This document shows, in pieces, positions 18,110 through 27,518 of a DNA stretch of 64,000 bases (the first letter of the stretch is position 1; each line of letters begins with the position of its first letter). The notes beneath the pieces were generated by a model, which did no database searches, was not told the origin of the DNA, and saw nothing but the letters and a program-made list of their open reading frames with translations. The position numbers and the translations under genes were made by a program. Source of the DNA: an uncultured Lachnospiraceae bacterium (GTDB lineage Bacteria; Bacillota; Clostridia; Lachnospirales; Lachnospiraceae); the NCBI GenBank assembly GCA_945949085.1, contig CAMFDJ010000003.1, forward strand, positions 93,795-157,794. Reading direction: 5' to 3'.

Positions 18110-18200
18110 TTTCTGTCATGTACCCTTGTTCCATTTTTCACACGATAACAACGCAACCGGATTTGTATTATGTCAACCGCTTGTTTTGCCGGTTTTGTTT

Positions 18201-19361
18201 CTACCGCGCCAGTTCAAGCAATTTATCGTGCATTTCTTTTTCGATGATTCGAAGTTCCTTCTCTGCACTTAGGCGTTTTTCTCTGCCCTCCTGCTGAATC
18301 TTCACAACCTCATCAAAGGTGGAGATCAGTGTCTGATTGGTCTCCTTGAGCGTTTCAATATCGACAATGCCTCTCTCGGCCTCTTTCGCTGTCTCAATCG
18401 TTGCCATCTTCAGATTCTGTGCATTCTTCCGAAGCAGCTCATTCGTCATATCACTGACCTCATGCTGCGCTTTCGCAGCCTCCGTGGAGTGATTCAGCCC
18501 GATGGCAATCACCATCTGGCTCTTCCAGAGCGGTATGGTATTGACAAGCGTTGACTGGATCTTGTCCGACATTGCCGTATCATTATTCTGAATCATGCGG
18601 ATCTGTGGTGCCATCTGTAATGCAACCATTCTGGTCAGCTCCAGATCATGGAGCTTCTTTTCAAACCGATTACACATTTCGGCATGATCTCTTGCAGCCT
18701 GTGTATCCTCAGGAAGTCCGCTGGCATCCGCCTTGGCAACGAGCTGTGGCAAATGTACCTCCTGCTCTTCCTTCAGTTTCTTTTTACCCGCCAGAATATA
18801 CATGGTAAGTTCTTTGTAATAATTGAGGTTCAGCTCATACATCTTGTCCAACATCGCCACGTCCTTCAAAAGAACAATCTGATGATCCTCAAGCGCCTGG
18901 CTGATTCTGTTGACATTTACTTCAGCCTTATCATACTTTGCCTTCATCGCCGTCAGCTTGTTGCCGCCTTTTTTGAACATCCCAAGGAATCCCTTTGATT
19001 CTTCCTCATCAAATTCCTTCAACTGTTTTACGACATCGGTCAGCATGTCGCCGACTTCTCCCAAATCTTTTGTCCTGACCGTATTCAGCGCCGTCTCTGA
19101 AAAATCGGCTATTTTTTTCTGACTTGCAGCACCATATTGCAACACCTGCCGGGTATTGTTAATATCGATCTGACTGGCAAATTGATCTACCATCTTCTGT
19201 TCCTCATCCGTCAGAACGATCTGTAAAGTCTCATCTTCCTCCTGCGCAGACACATTCATCTGTGTATTTTCCTTTGCTGCCAGAGCGCCTTCCCCTTCAA
19301 CCGGCATATCAAACGTAAGGGTCGGTGCCTGCTTTAACAATTCATCCAAATTATCTGACAT
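18201..19361 (-). CDS. telA: TelA-family toxic anion resistance protein
   Basis: Members of this family (TelA, YceH) are linked to tellurite and antimicrobial-peptide resistance and cell-envelope stress. The protein is almost all helix, with long coiled-coil stretches such as LVAKADASGLPEDTQAARDH and KIQSTLVNTIPLWKSQMVIA, a strong family signature. The start MSDNLDELL at 19361 is chosen because AAGGAG lies upstream and the longer start is within the previous gene. It overlaps the end of the XpaC gene by 11 bases, so translation is coupled. Length is 386 residues, typical. Confidence 0.92.
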   Translation of the reverse strand: MSDNLDELLKQAPTLTFDMPVEGEGALAAKENTQMNVSAQEEDETLQIVLTDEEQKMVDQFASQIDINNTRQVLQYGAASQKKIADFSETALNTVRTKDLGEVGDMLTDVVKQLKEFDEEESKGFLGMFKKGGNKLTAMKAKYDKAEVNVNRISQALEDHQIVLLKDVAMLDKMYELNLNYYKELTMYILAGKKKLKEEQEVHLPQLVAKADASGLPEDTQAARDHAEMCNRFEKKLHDLELTRMVALQMAPQIRMIQNNDTAMSDKIQSTLVNTIPLWKSQMVIAIGLNHSTEAAKAQHEVSDMTNELLRKNAQNLKMATIETAKEAERGIVDIETLKETNQTLISTFDEVVKIQQEGREKRLSAEKELRIIEKEMHDKLLELAR

Positions 19362-20733
19362 GTTCCAATTCTCCTTCCACAAGACCTTCCTTTGCAAGCA
19401 TGGTCTTTAATACCTGTGCATCTGTCGTCACATCCATTGCCGTATCGGCAAAAAGCTTGTTGAGTAGTTCCCCAAATGCATCATTGATCGTGTCTATTGT
19501 ATTTTCTATCTCCTTCTTCGCTGCAAGAACATCCTCTCCCTGCACACTCATCCGGTCAAACTGTTCATATGCCGTCACAAGCTTTAATGTGGTCGGCAGA
19601 TAGTAATGCATGAGCCTCTGCATCTTTGGCATTTGCTGTGGCATCTTCTCCAAATTCACAAAAATTTCTTTTAAGAGTGCCTCCATACGGAAAAGTTTCT
19701 GTGAGATGATCTCACCCGGAATGGCATCATTTTTCTCTCGAATCTGTTTGATATAATCATTTCCCTCGGCAATCATTGCCCGTAGCTGTCTTTGCTCATT
19801 CGTCATGCCTTCCATTTCAGCAGCTTCTACCAGTTCTTTTTCACGCTTTTGTTTTTCCTCTTCCCTGCTCTGAAGAAGATATTGTTGACGCTGCCTGTCC
19901 ACCTCCAGATACTGCTCATAGGCTGTATCCGTCAGCATAAAGCATTTCTCCTCTTTATCGAGATGCCCCTGCGGAAACGTACCGTTTGCAATCAGCTTTT
20001 TCAAATCCCTGACAACCGCTTTTTCTTTCTTGCCAGCCTGCTCAGCAATCTGATTGATATTCATATAACCGTTTTTATGGCAAATTTCAAAATATCGCTG
20101 CGCCCTGCCAAGTCTTGCCTTTACCCTGGCACCACTTCCAAGCATAAATCCCGCTCCTGCTGTCAGTGCGAAAAACAAAACAGCCAAAGCCAGCATCGGC
20201 CCATATGGCATAAAAATATAAATGATCAGAAAAACAAGCGATGCAACTGAAAAAAGGCCTGTCCCAATCCCGCCAAAAACCTGAAAAAGTGTGCCTGATA
20301 CATTTCCTGTCTTTTTCAAAAGGGCTGCTTTGGCAGGCAGTGTTCTTCTCTCTCCAACGCCTGCCTCGCAACTGCTTTGTTTATTCTGAGACTGCCGTCC
20401 ATTTGTACCGGCTCCGGGTGCCGTTTTTTCCGTCCTGAAATCGTACTTACTGCGCTTTTCACGGCTGCGGGAGCGGGATTCTTCACGTTGCGTCTGTCTT
20501 GCCCGCCCGGCATCCTGCTGATATCCGTTTCTGGCCGCATGAACAGATTGTTCCATTTCCTTCGAGATATAATCAGTTGCTTTTGTCACCTGATCGGCAG
20601 CACCTGAAACTGCCATACCTACCGTATCCGAGACAAGCTGGTTCAGCCGTGAAAAATCTCCGGTATTAAGCGCATGCTCCAATTCCATCTTAAATTGTTG
20701 TCCATAATCATGTGGATTTCGATTATCTGACAT
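19351..20733 (-). CDS. xpaC: XpaC-family membrane protein (5-bromo-4-chloroindolyl phosphate hydrolysis)
   Basis: XpaC proteins are usually encoded with TelA, as here. The N-terminal ~150 residues are charged and probably disordered. Two membrane helices follow (FSVASLVFLIIYIFM and MLALAVLFFALTAGAGFML). A small winged-helix-like segment (NINQIAEQAGKKEKAVVRDLK) and a helical C-terminal domain complete it. The catalytic name is historical, and the real role is unclear. The start at 20733 (MSDNRNPHD) has AAGG upstream; an ATG 27 bases earlier is possible. Confidence 0.85.
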   Translation of the reverse strand: MSDNRNPHDYGQQFKMELEHALNTGDFSRLNQLVSDTVGMAVSGAADQVTKATDYISKEMEQSVHAARNGYQQDAGRARQTQREESRSRSREKRSKYDFRTEKTAPGAGTNGRQSQNKQSSCEAGVGERRTLPAKAALLKKTGNVSGTLFQVFGGIGTGLFSVASLVFLIIYIFMPYGPMLALAVLFFALTAGAGFMLGSGARVKARLGRAQRYFEICHKNGYMNINQIAEQAGKKEKAVVRDLKKLIANGTFPQGHLDKEEKCFMLTDTAYEQYLEVDRQRQQYLLQSREEEKQKREKELVEAAEMEGMTNEQRQLRAMIAEGNDYIKQIREKNDAIPGEIISQKLFRMEALLKEIFVNLEKMPQQMPKMQRLMHYYLPTTLKLVTAYEQFDRMSVQGEDVLAAKKEIENTIDTINDAFGELLNKLFADTAMDVTTDAQVLKTMLAKEGLVEGELEHVR

Positions 20734-20843
20734 TTCCCTTGCTTCCTTTGTCATATGCAATGAATTACTATGCTGTAGCCGGTCGTAAAGTCATACTCTT
20801 TCCAGCAATCATGAAACGTATCATCTTTCGACCTTAGCATATT

Positions 20844-20873
20844 ATTATATTATAAAATAAGACAATGCGTCAA
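20844..20873 (-). promoter_or_regulatory. Sigma-A promoter of the xpaC-telA operon
   Basis: TTGACG (20873-20868) and TATAAT (20849-20844) on the minus strand, 18 bases apart, in an A+T-rich stretch about 110 bases before the xpaC start. Confidence 0.6.
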
Positions 20874-20896
20874 GTGAACCGGAGCACACATGAAAA

Positions 20897-21316
20897 TTAC
20901 TCTGCTCTCATGGCATCCTCTTTTGTGCGATGTACAGTTCCCTTTGGATGCTTCGGCGGCGCATAGACCGATGACAGTTTCATCGTTGTCGAACCGATAT
21001 TTTTGATATTATGCCGGGTTCCTGCCGGTACAAAGACAACATCCCCGGGCTTAAGCCTCATCTGGGCATCCGGACATCTGTCACATTTCCCAAACACTGC
21101 CATGCCACAACCTTCTTCCACCCGGATCATCTGATCCGTCTCGTTATGGATTTCCTGCCCAATGTCACCGCAGGGCGGAATTGCCATGATCGTCATTTGC
21201 ATGTGGCATCCCGTCCAGATTTCCTGACGGAAATTGCAATTGTTTCTCGCCAGATGACGCACATTTTCAACAGAAGGCTGCGGGCTTCTATCATCGTGCA
21301 TAGTAGGATACTTCAT
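20897..21316 (-). CDS. Cupin-domain protein
   Basis: A single small cupin fold of 139 residues. Motif 1 is GDIGQEIHNETDQMIRVEEG, with the usual His/Glu pattern H-x3-D/Q-x4-E. Motif 2 is KPGDVVFVPAGTRHNIKN. Such proteins bind a metal and are isomerases, sugar binders or sensors; the substrate cannot be told. The N-terminus carries an extra Cys (NNCNFRQEIW), and the Cys pair CDRCPDAQ sits between the motifs. It stands alone on the minus strand. Confidence 0.9.
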   Translation of the reverse strand: MKYPTMHDDRSPQPSVENVRHLARNNCNFRQEIWTGCHMQMTIMAIPPCGDIGQEIHNETDQMIRVEEGCGMAVFGKCDRCPDAQMRLKPGDVVFVPAGTRHNIKNIGSTTMKLSSVYAPPKHPKGTVHRTKEDAMRAE

Positions 21317-21536
21317 AGAGTCACTCTCTTTTCCGATAAGATTTCTACCTTATTTTATGCAACTGCCGGTTCCGGCGTGCATATGCCGCTTTCCTTCCCG
21401 CACACCATTGTCTCCTCGCGCTGCCAATATGCCGCTTCGTTTGAAATTCAGGCCCGCATCCGGCGCAATCCCCTCATATTCCTGCCCTCACAGTCTTGCC
21501 GTCATATTCTTTTGACCGACCGTCCGTTCTGCATCA

Positions 21537-22085
21537 TTACTGCGTCCCATCTCCTTCGTTTCTGCCACGATATAGAAAACAAGTGCACAGAATACATCCT
21601 GCCATGCACCCAAGTCCGTTATGCACAATATCGTCCCACTCAAAAAGTCCCCTGCCAAGCACAAGCTGACAGAGCTCTATCATCAGGGAAATACCCATAC
21701 CGATCAAAAGCCCCTGCCAGACATGCACTTTTCTTCCCCATACCCAGGGAAGCAAAATCCCCGCCGGAAAGAGAAGCAACAGATTCAGCAGATTCTCCTG
21801 CAGCATAAAACGGTTTCCTTTTGCCACGAGCTTCCATGACCAGAATAATTCCAGCTCATACTGATGCTGTCCTGTCGGCATTCTGGTAAACACGGTAGAG
21901 CCAAACACAATCGCAAGAAAGGTCAACAAAAAAAGCCCGCTGATTGCTTGAGAAAGCCTGATTCTCTCTTGTCTGAGAAGGTGACGTGCAAGTAGCAGCG
22001 CTGCTATGAAAACAAATACAAAAAAAATGATTTCCCGCACAGTCCATGCCGGATTATAGGCAACCAAAATCTGATATAGATCCAC
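21537..22085 (-). CDS. VanZ-family membrane protein
   Basis: Four to five membrane helices, with a VanZ-type core: ENLLNLLLLFPAGILLPWVWG, then MGISLMIELCQLVLGRGLFEWDDIVHNGLGCMAG. VanZ relatives give low-level teicoplanin resistance, but most family members have unknown roles. Starts at GTG 22085 with AAGGAG upstream. It lies just after the exopolysaccharide operon terminator, so it is probably transcribed separately. Confidence 0.9.
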   Translation of the reverse strand: MDLYQILVAYNPAWTVREIIFFVFVFIAALLLARHLLRQERIRLSQAISGLFLLTFLAIVFGSTVFTRMPTGQHQYELELFWSWKLVAKGNRFMLQENLLNLLLLFPAGILLPWVWGRKVHVWQGLLIGMGISLMIELCQLVLGRGLFEWDDIVHNGLGCMAGCILCTCFLYRGRNEGDGTQ

Positions 22086-22194
22086 GCTTTTTTCTCCTTC
22101 CCACGCAAAAATCCTTCCGCTTTGCAGTCATATCATTCTTATTGTATGCCGTGACCGACTATTTATGAGGGACGAGGCTGATCACAAAACAAAA

Positions 22195-22229
22195 AGTCTT
22201 CTATGACCAACATCTTATCATAGAAGACT
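22195..22229 (-). terminator. Terminator of the exopolysaccharide operon
   Basis: AGTCTTCTATGA and TCATAGAAGACT form a 12-pair stem, followed by TTTTTGTTTTG on the minus strand. The stem begins at the stop codon of the sugar dehydratase gene (22228-22230), so the end of the gene and the terminator overlap. Confidence 0.9.
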
Positions 22230-24132
22230 ATTCTCTGTCACACTTTTTATAGGTGTATGTCGGAACAAGTCTCTGTACCATTTCTCTTCCGGCATCGCTA
22301 TCCTCGTAGGCCTTTTCCTTCAGTTCCTTTAGATCTTCAAAAAACTGCCGCTCATCAAACTCAATCGGCTTTCCAATATGGATCAGTTTGTTTTCCGTAT
22401 CCTGAAGACCTTCCTCGTCCATCAGAAGTTCCTCATAAAGTTTCTCTCCCGGCCTAAGTCCCGTATACACGATCTTAATATCCTCATCCACCTTATATCC
22501 GCTCAGCTTGATCAGATTTCTGGCAAGATCATCGATCTTAACCGGTTCTCCCATATCCAGTACAAAGATCTCCCCACCTTTCGCATAGGCTCCTGCCTGC
22601 AGAACAAGTGATACCGCCTCCGGGATTGTCATGAAATACCGGATAATATTCTTGTCCGTGACTGTGACCGGTCCGCCTGCCTCAATCTGTTTCTTAAAGA
22701 GCGGAATCACAGAACCGTTGGAGCCAAGCACATTTCCAAACCTGACTGCCACAAACTCCGTCCCCGTCGTTGTCTTAGCCATCCCCTGAATGATCATCTC
22801 GCACAGACGTTTCGTGGCACCCATAATGTTGGTCGGATTGACCGCCTTATCGGTACTGATGAGGACAAACCGCTTTACGCCGTATGCCTGTGCGGCTTTC
22901 GCACAATTCAATGTACCAAATACATTATTCTTGATGGCCTCATTCGGGCTGTCCTCCATAAGCGGTACATGCTTATGTGCTGCTGCATGAAATACGATAT
23001 CAGGACGATACGTTGCAAACAACGTGTCCACTCTGTGCGTGTTGCGCACAGAACCGATCAATGTCACAAGCTTAAGCTCCGGGAATTTCCGTTTCAGCTC
23101 CTGCTGCAGATCATACGTTGTATTCTCATAAATATCAAAGATGATCAGCTGCTTCGGATCATGCGCTGCAATCTGCCTGCATAATTCCGATCCAATGCTG
23201 CCGCCACCACCTGTCACCAGGACTGTCCTTCCCTGTACATATCCCAGTACAATATCAAGGTTTACGCTGATCGGTTCACGTCCGAGTAAATCTTCTATTT
23301 CAACCTTTCGCGTCTTGGAAACGCTTACATCTCCTGTCGCAAACTGATAGACACCGGGCAGAATACGCATGTCACAGCCGGTATCCTTACAGATATTCAG
23401 AATTTCCTTCGTCTGGGTCCTCGTCGCTGTCGGGATACAATAAAGAATGGTATCGATATCATATTCTTTCGCCTTCGCAAGAATCACATCTCTGCCACCA
23501 ACCACCGGAACCCCCTTGATATACAGCCCCCATTTGTTCTTGTCATCATCCACCACACAACATGCACGCATAGAGATTTCTCTTGATGTCGTAATCTCAC
23601 GCAGCATCGTCGTTCCGGCATCTCCGGCACCGATGATCATAACATTTTCCGTCTTATGTTTTATACCGGGTTTACGTCCAAAAATGGCACGCACAAACCG
23701 ATATGCAAATCTCACACCAAGTGTCATGAGAAACTGCATCACGATCCCCGTCAGATAGTAAGAGATCGGCATGCGTGCAAGCAGCCAGGTAATTCCGACC
23801 GCATGAACAGTTCCCGTGAGAAATGTCCCCAGAAAAACTCTGATCAGTTCATCGTAGCTGGCATAACGCCACAGACTATTATACATTCTGCACAGCCAGA
23901 ATATCACTATTGCAAACAACGCATACCGCCAGATAAAAATCCGGTATGCTGAAAAATACGTCTCCGGAATCTGTTTAAATTGAAAATCAAATCTTAAAAA
24001 AAGCGCAAAAAAATAAGAGAATATGATGGCAAAGAAATCATATAGCATCATAAATGCCTGAAGCCATATCCTCTTATTCAAAATGCCACTCCTCTTTCTC
24101 ACACTTGCCTTCATGCTGCCGTTCTCACTCAT
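22228..24132 (-). CDS. Membrane-bound nucleotide-sugar 4,6-dehydratase (CapD/EpsC/PglF family)
   Basis: The protein has four N-terminal membrane helices, a CoA-binding-like Rossmann segment (VMIIGAGDAGTTMLREI), then an SDR domain. The SDR part shows VLVTGGGGSIGSELCRQI, FHAAAHKHVPLMEDSP and VLISTDKAVNPTNIMGATKR, with the T-D-K triad of the UDP-GlcNAc 4,6-dehydratase family. This enzyme likely makes UDP-2-acetamido-2,6-dideoxy-4-keto-hexose for a surface glycan. At 634 residues it is the usual size. It is the last gene of the operon and the only sugar-modifying enzyme in it. Confidence 0.92.
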   Translation of the reverse strand: MSENGSMKASVRKRSGILNKRIWLQAFMMLYDFFAIIFSYFFALFLRFDFQFKQIPETYFSAYRIFIWRYALFAIVIFWLCRMYNSLWRYASYDELIRVFLGTFLTGTVHAVGITWLLARMPISYYLTGIVMQFLMTLGVRFAYRFVRAIFGRKPGIKHKTENVMIIGAGDAGTTMLREITTSREISMRACCVVDDDKNKWGLYIKGVPVVGGRDVILAKAKEYDIDTILYCIPTATRTQTKEILNICKDTGCDMRILPGVYQFATGDVSVSKTRKVEIEDLLGREPISVNLDIVLGYVQGRTVLVTGGGGSIGSELCRQIAAHDPKQLIIFDIYENTTYDLQQELKRKFPELKLVTLIGSVRNTHRVDTLFATYRPDIVFHAAAHKHVPLMEDSPNEAIKNNVFGTLNCAKAAQAYGVKRFVLISTDKAVNPTNIMGATKRLCEMIIQGMAKTTTGTEFVAVRFGNVLGSNGSVIPLFKKQIEAGGPVTVTDKNIIRYFMTIPEAVSLVLQAGAYAKGGEIFVLDMGEPVKIDDLARNLIKLSGYKVDEDIKIVYTGLRPGEKLYEELLMDEEGLQDTENKLIHIGKPIEFDERQFFEDLKELKEKAYEDSDAGREMVQRLVPTYTYKKCDRE

Positions 24133-24263
24133 ATTCCCAAAAATGTTACCCTGTGTGCCTCACTTTATCTCCTTATGACACAAGGACACTTCATACCTGA
24201 CAACCTGCAAAATGCGGCAGATGATCGTGTATCAGGCGTCCTTCTTGAAAAATATGAGACCTC

Positions 24264-24290
24264 AGACAAGGCAAAAATGCCTTGTCTTTT
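24264..24290. other. Hairpin between the BspA-like gene and the dehydratase gene
   Basis: GACAAGGCA and TGCCTTGTC around AAAA, with TTTT on the plus strand only. Transcription here is minus-strand and no T-run follows on that strand, so it may lower readthrough or stabilise an mRNA end more than terminate. Confidence 0.4.
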
Positions 24291-24318
24291 GATCCCATCC
24301 GGATGATCTCAGTAAAGA

Positions 24319-24807
24319 CTATTTTTTAAGGAGTACTTTTCCCTTAAATCCAGCTGCCTTCAGAGCTTTCTTATACTTAGCGAAAGCCTTAGAGCCTTTC
24401 TTATAGCCCTTTACATAGATCTTCATGTTCTTGGTGTTATTGCTCTTAAATGCACCCTTCTTGAATGTTACTGTGTTTTTGTTAACAGTAATCACCAATT
24501 TCTTGTTTGCATTCTTGAAAGCGTCCTTATTTACAGTAACTTTCTTCTTAGAAGAGCTGTTGATTACCAGAGAAGTTGTCTTCTTTGATAAAGCTTTTGC
24601 CTTAATAGTTGTTTTACTCTTTGACAGATTCAACTCTACATTGGCATCGCTTTTAATTGTCTTAACTGTAGACTTCTTTACAGTAACCTCAGTTACCTCA
24701 GGAGCATCAGCAGGACTCTTTGCAGCATCAGCAGCAAAAGCAACGCTTGTAAGCATTAAGCTTGCAGCAAGAACACCAACAAGAACCTTCTTAAATGACT
24801 TGAACAT
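24319..24807 (-). CDS. Secreted Lys-rich protein resembling a BspA-type leucine-rich repeat C-terminus
   Basis: A signal peptide (ending near SVAFAADA) is followed by a 135-residue mature part with very high Lys content. The middle carries repeats such as VNKDAFKNANKKLVI and VTFKKGAFKSNNTKNMKI. These resemble LRR_5 repeats (AF-x-N/G-K-K/L pattern) of BspA-like surface proteins. The end YKKALKAAGFKGKVLLKK resembles the end of such proteins. It has a strong GGAGGAG start. It is either a small LRR-like wall protein or a remnant of a larger one. Its place inside the polysaccharide operon is unusual. Confidence 0.6.
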   Translation of the reverse strand: MFKSFKKVLVGVLAASLMLTSVAFAADAAKSPADAPEVTEVTVKKSTVKTIKSDANVELNLSKSKTTIKAKALSKKTTSLVINSSSKKKVTVNKDAFKNANKKLVITVNKNTVTFKKGAFKSNNTKNMKIYVKGYKKGSKAFAKYKKALKAAGFKGKVLLKK

Positions 24808-24906
24808 TGGTTTCTCCTCCTTTCCTCAAATGTTATTTATGCACACCGTTTCTGATCGAAGCGGGATACACCAAACTGATCTGTCCGAATTGCCGGACAA
24901 TGCCTG

Positions 24907-25659
24907 TTATTTCTTACTGCCGTAATAACCGTATCCATCGCCGGAACCGTAATTTTTACCGTAATAGCCATACTTACTGCCATACTGTTTATAATAGTAA
25001 CCGCTTCCGGAACCCTTTACGCGGTTTAAAACCACACCGAGAAGCGGACAGCCGGCCCTCTCCAGCTGACGCACGGAATTCTTCACCATATTTTTAGGTG
25101 TTGCATTGCCACGGACCACCAAAACAGCTCCATCACATAAGGAGCCAATGCGCTCTCCGTCAGAAACAAGATTTAACGGCGGCGCATCCACAAACACATA
25201 ACGGTATCTGTCAGCAAGTTGATCCAGCATATCCGCAAATTTGCGGGATTCCAACAAGATGGATGGATTCACTACATTGTCATTATTCGGAATGATGTCA
25301 CCATGCTCATATTCCGTCTTTAAAATAGCCTGATCCAGTGCAATATCATTCGCCAGATAATAAGAACTTCCGTTAATCTTCTCACCATCCTCGCGCTGCA
25401 ATGCATATTTATCAACCATAACAGACTTACGCATATCGGCATCCACCAGGATACTGTCTACACCGGTCTGCGCCATCTGACGCCACAGCTGCATGGTAAC
25501 AAAACTCTTTCCCTCATCCGGCATCGTGCTGACTACCATGATCTTTTTGATATCCTCTCCCAAAAAGCTCATGTTAACGCGCAATCTGTTGACTGCTTCC
25601 TCTATCGCATAGGGAAGCTCAGGCATATTTCCAATGGTAATCTTATTATTTTGACTCAT
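24907..25659 (-). CDS. Bacterial tyrosine kinase (CpsD/CapB/EpsB type)
   Basis: The cytoplasmic kinase half of the two-part exopolysaccharide regulator. The Walker A is VVSTMPDEGKSF, where the second glycine-rich position is D (usual GEGKS). Walker A' is ILVDADMRKSVM and Walker B VFVDAPP. The C-terminal tail is the usual Tyr cluster (SGYYYKQYGSKYGYYGKNYG), the autophosphorylation site. The start at 25659 (MSQNNKITIG) has GGGAGG upstream and overlaps the end of the chain-length gene by 14 bases. Such kinases control polymer length through the membrane partner encoded just before it. Confidence 0.92.
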   Translation of the reverse strand: MSQNNKITIGNMPELPYAIEEAVNRLRVNMSFLGEDIKKIMVVSTMPDEGKSFVTMQLWRQMAQTGVDSILVDADMRKSVMVDKYALQREDGEKINGSSYYLANDIALDQAILKTEYEHGDIIPNNDNVVNPSILLESRKFADMLDQLADRYRYVFVDAPPLNLVSDGERIGSLCDGAVLVVRGNATPKNMVKNSVRQLERAGCPLLGVVLNRVKGSGSGYYYKQYGSKYGYYGKNYGSGDGYGYYGSKK

Positions 25660-26440
25660 TACCCTTTGCTCCCTCCCTGCTCTTTTTTCTCTTTTCTTTG
25701 CGGATCTGTTCCTCCGCCTTATCATCAATGCCGGCTAAGTTGCCTTCCGGAATAATGGTAAGCGGCATAACGCCAAATGCTTTCTCGACATCCTCAGCAG
25801 ATTTGAAGGTATCATCCATAAGCAGTCTGACTACAAGCACACCCGCCACAAGAATCATGCCCAGAAGCGCCCCAATGATCGTATTCTTTGCAAGACTGGG
25901 CGAACTCTTCTGCTTTGGTACGATTGCAAGCTCTGCAATATTCGGCGTCGCAGTCTCCATTACCTCAGGAACATAGGTAACCGCCTTATTTGCCAGTGCA
26001 TTTGCAACGTCACGCGCTTCCACAGGATCAGTGCTCTCCACAGTAATACCCAGAAGTCTTGTCTTATTGATTGCTGCGATTGATGTCATCGCCAAAAGCT
26101 CTTCATATGTATAATCAAGCTCTAACTCCTCAATGATTTCTTCAAAGATTGGCCTGATCTTAAGCAACTCCTCATAATCCGTAGATAACGATGTACCCAG
26201 ATTCAAGTCTGTCAGATCCACAATGGAATCGCTGGATGCGGAAACCATGTAAACCTTGGAGGTTGCTTTATATTTTGGTGTGATCAGAAAATATGTAATA
26301 CTGCCTGCTGCCAATGCACCAATGACAAAAGCAATAATCAGCCAAACCAGCTTAGCTTTCAAATAGAAAAACAGTTCCAGCAGGTCGATCTCCATCTCCT
26401 CTTCCTGCCTCATCTGCATCTTTTCCGTCTGTTGACTCAT
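25646..26440 (-). CDS. Wzz-family chain-length regulator / BY-kinase activator (CpsC-like)
   Basis: Two membrane helices (about residues 28-52 and 188-209) flank an extracytoplasmic domain, as in CpsC/YveK/Wzz proteins. Supporting motifs are YKATSKVYMV near the first helix and a Pro-rich lead-in PKQKSSPSLAKN to the second. The C-terminal cytoplasmic tail is short and very basic (QIRKEKRKKSREG), which would dock the kinase encoded next. Length is 264 residues, normal for the family. Confidence 0.9.
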   Translation of the reverse strand: MSQQTEKMQMRQEEEMEIDLLELFFYLKAKLVWLIIAFVIGALAAGSITYFLITPKYKATSKVYMVSASSDSIVDLTDLNLGTSLSTDYEELLKIRPIFEEIIEELELDYTYEELLAMTSIAAINKTRLLGITVESTDPVEARDVANALANKAVTYVPEVMETATPNIAELAIVPKQKSSPSLAKNTIIGALLGMILVAGVLVVRLLMDDTFKSAEDVEKAFGVMPLTIIPEGNLAGIDDKAEEQIRKEKRKKSREGAKGNESK

Positions 26441-26498
26441 GTCCTTCGTTTCCTTCCTAAATAGTTCTCCCTCATGTCATCCGTAAAATCCGGATCAT

Positions 26499-27518
26499 CT
26501 ATTCATATGACTCTCCAGTATTTTGCAGCGGATAAAGCTGCATCACGGCCTCCCTGACAGAATCCATATCCGCATAGAATTCGGAATGTTCTTCTCCGTC
26601 TCCAAAGGTGTCTCCTCTTTTTGTCTCGCCATCAATACGAAGAATTCCAAGCGACTCATATTCCTCCATATTCTGCGCCAGCTTATTGATGACCTTCATA
26701 TCGATATCGGACGTGGCATATTCCATCACCTGCTTATATGCTTTTGCTACAAATTCTGTATCCGCAGCATTCTGCTCCTTGATCTGTTCAAAGGCAGCAT
26801 CCAAATAAACCTTCTGCCTGCGCATACGTGAGGTATTCTCCCCGTCGCCGACTGACATACGTCCCCGCAGATAGATAGCCGCCTGCTCATCTGTCAGTTT
26901 CAGCGTCTCTCCGATCTTCATGGCCGGATCCTCTGCCGAAAAATCATCCTCAAGCGTGACTGTCACACCGCCCAGAATGCGATTGATATCTGAAATATGA
27001 TCCATCGGAATCGCAAGATATCCATTGATCGGTACATTCCCCAAAAAACAGGATACCGCATCTACAGTATTCATACAGCTCATCCGCTTTGAGCCACCAT
27101 ACCAGTGTGCTGTACAAAGCATCAAATCTGAATAACCGCTTATATTTCCCTTATGATCCATCATAGGGATCTCAGCGATGGTATCACGGTTGATCTCTAA
27201 AAATCCATATTTCTTTTCTTTCTGATCCACCACGAGCAGCATCAGGAAATCTGCCATAGAGCCCTGATACTCCTCACCCTTGACATCTTCGTTGCCACTG
27301 CCGTCTGTTCCCATGATCAGATAACTCTTGACCGGATACAAAAGCTCATAGATTGTGTCATCAAATATAATCTCCGCTTCCTCATACTCCGTCTCGTCAT
27401 AATCATCCCATTCGCTTTGACGGTCATCAACAGCTTTTAAAACAATATACATAAGAAATAAAGCCAATAAGAAAGCAACAATTCCTAAAATGACTTTAAT
27501 TTTTTTGTTTTTAATCAC
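26499..27518 (-). CDS. LytR-CpsA-Psr (LCP) family glycopolymer transferase
   Basis: LCP enzymes attach teichoic acids or capsules to peptidoglycan. A single N-terminal helix precedes the LCP domain: SYLIMGTDGS, the LLVVDQKEKKYGFLEINRDT segment with the conserved Asp and Arg, and EQAAIYLRGR with MRRQKVYLDA. The start is taken as GTG 27518 (VIKNKKIKVIL), which overlaps the end of the phosphatase gene and follows GAGAAAGG; the longer frame from 27548 would lie inside that gene. Length is 339 residues. Confidence 0.85.
   Translation of the reverse strand: MIKNKKIKVILGIVAFLLALFLMYIVLKAVDDRQSEWDDYDETEYEEAEIIFDDTIYELLYPVKSYLIMGTDGSGNEDVKGEEYQGSMADFLMLLVVDQKEKKYGFLEINRDTIAEIPMMDHKGNISGYSDLMLCTAHWYGGSKRMSCMNTVDAVSCFLGNVPINGYLAIPMDHISDINRILGGVTVTLEDDFSAEDPAMKIGETLKLTDEQAAIYLRGRMSVGDGENTSRMRRQKVYLDAAFEQIKEQNAADTEFVAKAYKQVMEYATSDIDMKVINKLAQNMEEYESLGILRIDGETKRGDTFGDGEEHSEFYADMDSVREAVMQLYPLQNTGESYE

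Noticed and set aside
18110..18200. Terminator after telA
   Set aside because: Only a loose AACCGG..CCGGTT pairing with a long loop; not convincing.
21317..21536. Small gene between the cupin and VanZ genes
   Set aside because: No frame longer than a few codons with a ribosome site is open; nothing supported.
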